Part shown: positions 58,545 through 64,000 of the stretch, piece by piece
How positions within the stretch are numbered: the first letter of the stretch is position 1
How the letters are laid out: the number at the start of each line of letters is the position of its first letter
Source: Halomarinibacterium sp041392125
GTDB lineage: Bacteria; Bacteroidota; Bacteroidia; Flavobacteriales; Flavobacteriaceae
Direction: 5' to 3'
DNA length: 64,000 bases
Assembly (NCBI GenBank): GCA_041392125.1
Contig: JAWKMR010000007.1
Location: 124,001-188,000 of the forward strand
The notes under the pieces: model-generated
Databases searched by the model: none
Told to the model about the DNA's origin: nothing
The model's input: only the letters and a program-made list of their open reading frames with translations
Translations under genes and position numbers: made by a program

Positions 58545-58618
58545 TAGCGAGGGGGGGACTTGAACCCCCGACCTCCGGGTTATGAATCCGACGCTCTAAC
58601 CAGCTGAGCTACCTCGCC
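58545..58618 (-). tRNA. tRNA-Met (anticodon CAT)
   Basis: Read on the minus strand: acceptor GGCGAGG pairs with CCTCGCT (one G-U pair) and the discriminator is A. The D arm is GCTCAGCTGGTTAGAGC, the anticodon loop TTCATAA gives CAT, and the T arm is GGGGG-TTCAAGT-CCCCC. CCA is not encoded. The Watson-Crick acceptor top and ordinary D loop suggest the elongator. A tRNA-Ile with lysidine-modified CAT cannot be excluded without tilS determinants. It has its own terminator. Confidence 0.92.
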
Positions 58619-58779
58619 GTTTTAAAGTGCGCAAAGATAATAACAAAAATGGGGATGCCAAACACAAAAAACACTTTTTACTTTTTTAATCCACTTCAGA
58701 TATTCTCTAAAAAAAAATTACATAGAGTTTTTGCAGTTTTAAATTAATATCTATATTGGGCTGCAGCTAAACCCAACCT

Positions 58780-59166
58780 ATGGACGATAAAGTAAAATTT
58801 GAAATGGAGTTCCCCATTCACGTGTCTCCGTCACTTCTATATCAGTATATTTCAACACCTTCCGGAATGAGCGAATGGTACGCAGACAATGTTAATTCAA
58901 GAGGCGAATACTTTACTTTTATCTGGGAAGACAGTGAAGAAAAAGCACGACTCTTAGGAAAAAAGAATGGCGAACGGGTAAAATTTAAGTGGGTAGACGA
59001 TGAAGACACCGATTACTATTTTGAAATGCGCATAGTAGAAGACGAAATTACTAAGGATGTATCCCTAATTGTTACCGATTTTGCCGAAGAAGACGAAATA
59101 GAGGAAGGGAAAATGCTCTGGGAAAATATGATCTCTAATCTAAAACAAGTATTAGGTTCAGCATAA
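58780..59166 (+). CDS. START-like domain protein (128 aa)
   Basis: This is a small cytoplasmic acidic protein of the START-like / AHSA1 fold. It opens with KFEMEFPIHVSPSLLYQYIS (about 5-24), then PSGMSEWYADNVN with the conserved Trp-Tyr, a run of strands ending YFEMRIVEDEITKDVSLIVTDFA, and a final helix LWENMISNLKQVLG. It is found throughout Flavobacteriia. The function is unknown, presumably binding a hydrophobic ligand. It is followed by a separate promoter for the aminotransferase. Confidence 0.82.
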   Translation: MDDKVKFEMEFPIHVSPSLLYQYISTPSGMSEWYADNVNSRGEYFTFIWEDSEEKARLLGKKNGERVKFKWVDDEDTDYYFEMRIVEDEITKDVSLIVTDFAEEDEIEEGKMLWENMISNLKQVLGSA

Positions 59167-59179
59167 CCCCCTAAAAACT

Positions 59180-59217
59180 TATCTTTGCACCGTCCCTTTG
59201 TAAGCGACGGTTTTTTT
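59180..59217 (+). promoter_or_regulatory. -7 box and terminator-like leader hairpin before the PabC-like gene
   Basis: TATCTTTG (59180-59187) is followed at once by ACCGTC...GACGGT (59189-59211) and a T-run that ends at the ATG. This leader has the form of an intrinsic terminator abutting the start codon. It could attenuate the aminotransferase gene, or terminate the upstream transcript. Confidence 0.6.
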
Positions 59218-60060
59218 ATGATAAATAGCAACGGAACATTGGTTACTTCAGCAGAAGACACCCTGTTTTATCACAACAGAGGACTTCACTATGGCGATGC
59301 GGTTTTTGAAACCATCAAGGTATCGGCAGGGAAGGTTTTGTTTTGGGAAGACCACTACTTCCGGTTAATGGCTTCTATGCGTATTATGCGGATGGAGATA
59401 CCCATGGAATTTACGTTGGAATGGCTGGAAGCAGAAATTCTGAAAACCATACAGGCTTCCGAAAAAGCAACTGCCTATCGGGTAAAACTATTGGTCTGGA
59501 GGGACTGGGGCGGCACATACACTCCTTCCCACAGAACCGTCTCATTTGCCATAGCAGCAAAGCCCCATAACAACCCTTTTTACCTATTAAATGAGGCTCC
59601 GTACGAGGTGGAATTATTTAAAGACCACTATATTAATTCCGGTATATTGTCTACCATCAAGTCCAACAACCGGGCTGTAAATGTCTTGGGAAGTATTTAT
59701 GCTGAAGAGAATGAGTATCAAAATTGCTTGTTGCTTAATGAGCACAAGCAAGTAGTAGAGGCGCTTAATGGAAATCTATTTTGGGTATCGGGCTATACCA
59801 TTGTAACCCCTCCCTTAACCGAAGGATGTTTGGATGGGATTCTGCGGAAGCAGCTTATGGGTATAGTGAATCAGTTACCCGATTATATTCTGAAAGAGGC
59901 TCCTATTTCTCCCTTCGATTTGCAAAAGGCAGACGAACTGTGGATTACCAATACCATGGTTGGAATTCAACCGGTAACGAAGTTCAGAAAAAAAGAATAC
60001 AAATCGACAGTGGCGAAAGAGCTACTGGCTAAGTTGAATGCAAAGGCTCGATTGGGTTAA
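59218..60060 (+). CDS. Class IV PLP-dependent aminotransferase (PabC/IlvE-like)
   Basis: This 280-residue enzyme starts at ATG 59218; the longer frame would begin inside the leader hairpin. The class IV fold is clear: FYHNRGLHYGDAVFETIKV (about 20-38), YRVKLLVWRDWGG, the PLP lysine in STIKSNNRAVNVLGSIYAEE (Lys near 147), and a C-terminal NTMVGIQPVTKF. Members act as 4-amino-4-deoxychorismate lyases (folate pathway) or branched-chain aminotransferases. The length and divergent active-site loops favour PabC-like, but the reaction is not certain. Its stop overlaps the convergent YqgE gene by 4 bp. Confidence 0.82.
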   Translation: MINSNGTLVTSAEDTLFYHNRGLHYGDAVFETIKVSAGKVLFWEDHYFRLMASMRIMRMEIPMEFTLEWLEAEILKTIQASEKATAYRVKLLVWRDWGGTYTPSHRTVSFAIAAKPHNNPFYLLNEAPYEVELFKDHYINSGILSTIKSNNRAVNVLGSIYAEENEYQNCLLLNEHKQVVEALNGNLFWVSGYTIVTPPLTEGCLDGILRKQLMGIVNQLPDYILKEAPISPFDLQKADELWITNTMVGIQPVTKFRKKEYKSTVAKELLAKLNAKARLG

Positions 60061-60617
60061 TTATAACTGGGATCTTCCGGTGCGTTAGACCAAATAAGAT
60101 AATCGCCCCCAAACTCGATCATTTTTTGTTTCCAGAAATCTTTGGAAGGCTTTCCAATAATACCGTTTTTCAATTTATTAGCAACCACCAACCAGCTATT
60201 CAGTTTTAACTCATCTTCCAACTGCTGGCTGGACCACCCCGAATAGCCTAAAAAGAACTGAATCTCATCCTCCTGCAGCACATTATTGTTAAGCATGTCT
60301 AAAATGGTATTGAAGTCGCCCCCCCAATAAATACCACTGGCAATTTCAATGCTATTGGGTATTAAGTCGGGCACCTTATGAATAAAGTAGAGATTGTCTT
60401 GTTCCACCGGGCCACCGTTATATACTTTAAGAGATGAATTTACCTCGGGGATAAAGTCTTTAAGCCTGTATTTTAAGGGTTTATTAAGTATAAAACCTAC
60501 CGAGCCGTTTTGGTTATGTTCTGCTAAAAGCACAACCGACCTATTAAAGGAAACGTCTCCTATAATAGAAGGTTCTGCAATAAGAAGCACGCCTTTTTTG
60601 GGTTTTAGGCTGGTCAT
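60057..60617 (-). CDS. YqgE/AlgH family protein
   Basis: This 186-residue cytoplasmic protein is of the UPF0301 family: KPKKGVLLIAEPSIIGDVSFNRSVVLLAEHNQNGSVG opens it, followed by FILNKPLKY, VYNGGPVEQDNLYFIHK, and the C-terminal FFLGYSGWSSQQLEDEL. The family was named for AlgH but has no agreed biochemical function. It is the likely end of a minus-strand unit and overlaps the aminotransferase gene tail to tail. Confidence 0.92.
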   Translation of the reverse strand: MTSLKPKKGVLLIAEPSIIGDVSFNRSVVLLAEHNQNGSVGFILNKPLKYRLKDFIPEVNSSLKVYNGGPVEQDNLYFIHKVPDLIPNSIEIASGIYWGGDFNTILDMLNNNVLQEDEIQFFLGYSGWSSQQLEDELKLNSWLVVANKLKNGIIGKPSKDFWKQKMIEFGGDYLIWSNAPEDPSYN

Positions 60618-60697
60618 ATTTTGGCAATTAGTCTATTAAAGCTAAGAATTAAATTTATAAAATCCAACAGTTTCTCATTTTCCTAGCCTAAAAGAAA

Positions 60698-60722
60698 TAA
60701 AAAAACCCCGCTAAGGGCGGGG
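60698..60722 (-). terminator. Terminator of the HU gene
   Basis: Minus-strand hairpin GCGGGG-type: arms CCCCGC and GCGGGG around a 5-base loop, followed by T7, 30 bp past the stop. Confidence 0.88.
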
Positions 60723-60751
60723 CTCAATCTTGTTTGGTAGTTAGTATAAAA

Positions 60752-61024
60752 CTAGTTTACGCTTCCGGAAAGCTCAGATCCAGCTTTGAATTTTACTACT
60801 TTTTTAGCAGCAATTTTAATTGTTTTTCCGGTTTGAGGGTTTCTTCCTTCTCTGGCTGCTCTTTTAGATACAGACCAAGAACCAAAACCTACAAGAGATA
60901 CTCTGTTTCCTTTTTTAAGAGATTTTTCTACATTTCCTAAGAAAGACTCTAATGCTTTTTTAGCGGCTGCTTTTGTGATACCGGCATCAGCTGCCATGCC
61001 ATCGATTAAATCTGATTTGTTCAT
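60752..61024 (-). CDS. HU-family DNA-binding protein
   Basis: This 90-residue histone-like protein has the standard fold: MNKSDLIDGMAADAGITKAAAKKALESFL (N-terminal helices), then VSLVGFGSWSVSKRAAREGRNPQTGKTIKIAAKKVVKFKAG, with the Arg/Pro DNA-intercalating arm at RNPQTG (about 60-65). It packages DNA as a homodimer. Its promoter is readable on the minus strand (TAAATTTG at 61083-61076), and a strong terminator follows, so it is a single-gene transcript. Confidence 0.95.
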   Translation of the reverse strand: MNKSDLIDGMAADAGITKAAAKKALESFLGNVEKSLKKGNRVSLVGFGSWSVSKRAAREGRNPQTGKTIKIAAKKVVKFKAGSELSGSVN

Positions 61025-61075
61025 AGTTTACTTATTAAATTAAAATTGTTTGGTTAAACATTAAATTTTGCTTTA

Positions 61076-61083
61076 CAAATTTA
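61076..61083 (-). promoter_or_regulatory. -7 box of the HU gene
   Basis: TAAATTTG on the minus strand, about 50 bp upstream of the HU start. Confidence 0.6.
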
Positions 61084-61208
61084 ACGGGATTATCGGTTCA
61101 TGCAAGTATTGGCGCAGGAAATCACGTTTTTTGTTGATAACTTAAAGGCATTGTTAATAACCATGCCGCTTTTTTACCGATTTTTAAGAAGTGAGCAATA
61201 CCAAGGCT

Positions 61209-62159
61209 TTACACGAAATGGGCTCCTTCAGGAAAAGAATACCCATTAAGGAGTTCGTGAGCCTTTAATCTTTTCTTCCCCGGTAATTGTAGTTCGTCAA
61301 TAATAAGGTATCCATCTTTTGCTGCCACTTTCAGCTGCTTTTTGGTGGCAAAAAGAGTCCCGGCTTGGTACGAGTGCAATTCTTGAATAGGGGAGGCTTT
61401 GTATATTTTAACCTTTATAGTGTCGGTTTCTGAAGCCTGTAATTCGGTCCAGGCTGTAGGGTAAGGGGAGAGTCCGCGTATTAGACAATCTATAGTATTT
61501 ACCGATTGATTCCAGTCAATACGGGTATTTTCGGGAGTGAGCTTGGGGGCTTCTTTTAAAGTTCCGGTACCGAGCTGCGCTACCGGATGTGTGGCATCCT
61601 TTTCAATAAGCTTTACCGTATGGATAACCAAGCTGCTTCCTACTTCCATAAGAGTGTTGTGCAACGACTCGAAGGTTTCACCTTCGTTAATAGTCACCGT
61701 TTCAGAAGCAATCATGGCGCCGGTATCGATCTTTTCATCAATAAAAAAGGTAGTAACCCCGGTTTGCTTTTCACCATGCATAATAGCCCAATTAATAGGA
61801 GCTGCGCCACGGTATTGCGGTAATAGTGATGCATGTAAATTAAAGGTTCCGTATTCCGGTAGCTGCCAAACCACTTTGGGAAGCATCCTAAAGGCCACTA
61901 CTATTTGAAGATTAGCGTTCAAATCTTTTAGCGCTTTTAAAAAGGTTTCGTCTTTTAAATTCGTAGGCTGTAAAACGGGAAGGTTTTTAGATAATGCATA
62001 TTCCTTCACCGCCGATTGCGATACGGCTCTCCCTCTTCCGGCGGGTTTGTCGGGAGCCGTAATGACTCCTACCACCGCATAGTTTTCTTCCAGTAATTTT
62101 TGCAATATCCCCACCGCAAAATGAGGGGTTCCCATAAAGACAATGCGTAGTTTCCTCAT
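61209..62159 (-). CDS. fmt: Methionyl-tRNA formyltransferase
   Basis: Fmt formylates initiator Met-tRNA using 10-formyl-tetrahydrofolate. The protein is 316 residues; I choose ATG 62159 (MRKLRIVFMGTP) because it overlaps the recQ stop as ATGA, three codons inside a longer frame. Visible are GTPHFAVGILQKL, the folate-site SLLPQYRGAAPINWAI (about 110-125, with the catalytic Asn-His-Asp region around NLHASLLPQ and FFIDEKIDTGAMI), and the C-terminal tRNA-binding domain with RGLSPYPTAWTEL. Coupled to recQ. Confidence 0.95.
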   Translation of the reverse strand: MRKLRIVFMGTPHFAVGILQKLLEENYAVVGVITAPDKPAGRGRAVSQSAVKEYALSKNLPVLQPTNLKDETFLKALKDLNANLQIVVAFRMLPKVVWQLPEYGTFNLHASLLPQYRGAAPINWAIMHGEKQTGVTTFFIDEKIDTGAMIASETVTINEGETFESLHNTLMEVGSSLVIHTVKLIEKDATHPVAQLGTGTLKEAPKLTPENTRIDWNQSVNTIDCLIRGLSPYPTAWTELQASETDTIKVKIYKASPIQELHSYQAGTLFATKKQLKVAAKDGYLIIDELQLPGKKRLKAHELLNGYSFPEGAHFV

Positions 62160-64000
62160 AGTGTACAAAAGTATTGATTGATGGCGTTTAATTGAATCAT
62201 TTTTTTGTCTAATAAAATGCGTAGGGTTTTTAGTACCTCTGTTTCAGGCTCCCCAAGGTTTTCCAATAAGGTTCGCGAATCCATGGGTTCTATGGCAAGT
62301 AACGCAAGGATCTTTTCCGAAAGGGTATTCATTCCTATGGCAGTTGTTCCGAAGCGTTTGTTTTTACATACCGAACAGTGCCCGCAGTCTTTTTCGGCTT
62401 CTTCCCCAAAATAGGCCAGCAGTTGTGAGGCTTTGCAAGTAGATTGATTTTCTATATAACCAAGCACGGCTGCTACTTGTTGCTTCTTTTTTTCATTCAG
62501 GGAAGTAATTTCGTTACGGAAGGGATTAAGGGTTCGTTCGTCCTCCCGGGGTACTAAAAAGGTAATACCGGCATCGGTTTCATACAGCTTTAATGTCATG
62601 AGCTGCTGCTGTTCCATTTCTTTTAATACCGAAATAATGGTGTTTACCTCCAATCCCGATTTGTTGGCTATCAAGTCTAAGTTAATAGTGTTTTGGGAAT
62701 CAAAAATACCACCGTAAATACGCAGGATAGTTTTTCCTACTATGGAAAAAGAAGGGTGGGTTTCAAATTCGGTTAATAATTGGGAGGAGGATACCAAAAA
62801 CTGAATTTTAGACTTCCTTCCAAATTGCTTGGATAGCTGAATAATTCCCAGCCTATCCAAGGTGTTTAATCCGTTGAAGGTACGCAAGGTGTTTAATTTA
62901 TAGGTCTCACAAAAAGCTGCAAAATTAAAATTGTGTTCCGTAAACGCTCCTTCACCATAGGCTATTTGAAAATAATTGGTTAAGGTTCGGTAAAGCTCTT
63001 TTATCTCCTGAAAGGACGGCAAGGTCTCTACAAATTGGCTTTTTACCAGCTGTTTGTCACTTTCATCATACAGAATCACTGCCGTTGCTTCTTTGCCATT
63101 GCGTCCGGCGCGTCCGGCTTCTTGAAAATAGCTCTCGATACTATCCGGAAGTTGTGTGTGAAGCACATACCGAACGTTGGGGTGATCTATGCCCATGCCA
63201 AATGCATTGGTGGCAACAATGGTGCTTATGCGACCATTTTTCCATTGGTTAAGACGATCATTTTTTTCCTTTGGTGCCAAGCCTCCATGATAAAAAGAAG
63301 CGGTAATACCGGCACTCTGCAGACGTTGGCAAAATGCTTCTGCCTGTTTGCGGCTTCGCACATACACTATGGCAGATTCCACATTATTCTTTAATAGTCG
63401 GGTAGTGCTATAGATTTTATCCGAAGTCTTTTCAACCTGATAGGAAATATTAGAACGCGCAAACGAATCTTTGAAGACAAGAGGGGCTTCTAATTTTAAT
63501 TGGGCGATGGTATCTACCAGTACTTCCCGGGTGGCAGAGGCCGTTAAAGCAATCATAGGAACATAAGGTTGTAATTCCCGTAATATGGCAATGTGTAAAT
63601 AGGAAGGTCTAAAATCGTTTCCCCACTGCGAAATGCAATGCGCTTCGTCAATAGCTATAAGGTTCACACTCATTTTCTGAATCGCCAACTGCACTTGCTC
63701 CTGTTGCAACCGCTCGGGAGAGAGGTATAAAAATTTATAATTTCCGAAGAGGGCATTATCCAATTGAGTGGTTAGTTCGTCTCCCGAAATTCCCCCGGTA
63801 ATGGCCATGGCTTTTATTCCTCTTTGTAATAATGCTTGTACCTGATCGTTCATTAATGCTACCAAAGGAGAAATTACAATACAAATACCCTCCATCACCA
63901 TTGCCGGCACCTGAAAACATATCGATTTTCCACCACCGGTAGGAAGCAGTGCCACGGTATCTTTTCCTTGCAAAACAGTGTCAATAACCTTCTCTTGCGT
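62156..64000 (-). CDS. recQ: RecQ-family ATP-dependent DNA helicase (5' end cut by window)
   Basis: A 3'-to-5' helicase for recombination and fork repair. The frame runs past the right edge (TQEKVIDTVLQGKDTVALLP is read from the last bases), so about 20-30 N-terminal residues are missing. Motifs present: Walker A TGGGKS, DEAHCISQWGNDFRPSY, ALTASAT, QEAGRAGRNG, then the RQC zinc site CKASQLLAYF...CGHCSVC. The protein ends soon after a short winged-helix segment with no HRDC domain, as in one of the two RecQ types common in Bacteroidota. Fmt starts within its stop codon. Confidence 0.94.
   Translation of the reverse strand, partial: TQEKVIDTVLQGKDTVALLPTGGGKSICFQVPAMVMEGICIVISPLVALMNDQVQALLQRGIKAMAITGGISGDELTTQLDNALFGNYKFLYLSPERLQQEQVQLAIQKMSVNLIAIDEAHCISQWGNDFRPSYLHIAILRELQPYVPMIALTASATREVLVDTIAQLKLEAPLVFKDSFARSNISYQVEKTSDKIYSTTRLLKNNVESAIVYVRSRKQAEAFCQRLQSAGITASFYHGGLAPKEKNDRLNQWKNGRISTIVATNAFGMGIDHPNVRYVLHTQLPDSIESYFQEAGRAGRNGKEATAVILYDESDKQLVKSQFVETLPSFQEIKELYRTLTNYFQIAYGEGAFTEHNFNFAAFCETYKLNTLRTFNGLNTLDRLGIIQLSKQFGRKSKIQFLVSSSQLLTEFETHPSFSIVGKTILRIYGGIFDSQNTINLDLIANKSGLEVNTIISVLKEMEQQQLMTLKLYETDAGITFLVPREDERTLNPFRNEITSLNEKKKQQVAAVLGYIENQSTCKASQLLAYFGEEAEKDCGHCSVCKNKRFGTTAIGMNTLSEKILALLAIEPMDSRTLLENLGEPETEVLKTLRILLDKKMIQLNAINQYFCTL

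Overview
The window looks like a chromosomal segment of a marine-type flavobacterium (Bacteroidota, Flavobacteriaceae; genus not assigned). The reasons are moderate-to-low GC, Bacteroidota promoters with a TAnnTTTG -7 box (seen upstream of pyrD, HMG-CoA lyase, guaB, aconitase, a PabC-like aminotransferase and HU), and families typical of that group: long NusB, a PUR-alpha-like DUF3276 protein, a three-gene parvulin/SurA operon, a TTG-started HisRS, DUF6495, DUF2007, and many MKK...C lipoproteins.

Layout. 1-32.7 kb is mostly conserved housekeeping sequence with short spacers and clear terminators. It holds secreted esterase/carboxypeptidase genes, an MsbA-like exporter, leucine-dehydrogenase-like protein, nusB, yajC, pepT, pyrD, HMG-CoA lyase, a 5'-nucleotidase lipoprotein, guaB, OmpH, three foldases, MoxR and aconitase. 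It also holds a GH109-like / GHMP kinase / nucleotidyltransferase sugar cluster and a Crp/Fnr regulator followed by a lipoprotein. 32.7-47.9 kb is different. Ordinary genes (MacB-like permease, hisS with a roughly 150-residue insertion, msrB-msrA, LemA-DUF2207, DUF2188, small accessory genes, a MORN-like secreted protein) are separated by 0.4-1.6 kb of non-coding repeats. 47.9-55.3 kb is a restriction operon in which a DUF262/DUF1524 (GmrSD-like) gene is translationally coupled to hsdM, hsdS and hsdR. 55.4-58.6 kb is repeats again, ending at a tRNA-Met. 58.8-64 kb returns to housekeeping genes: START-like protein, PabC/IlvE-like protein, YqgE, HU, fmt and recQ (cut by the window end).

The repeat system is the most unusual part. 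(i) Seven-bp satellites (GGTNAAA type) begin exactly at or just after the stop codon of five genes, always in the sense orientation. (ii) An 86-bp double palindrome recurs seven times. (iii) A roughly 165-bp element recurs with conserved single-stranded phrases (CTGTTTGAG ... CGAGTT; GGACTAGACC) while its stems change sequence but keep pairing. That covariation points to a structured RNA or DNA element rather than a protein. (iv) Further hairpin cassettes follow the same rule of constant flanks and variable but self-complementary stems. No transposase, integrase, CRISPR array, rRNA or phage structural gene was seen.
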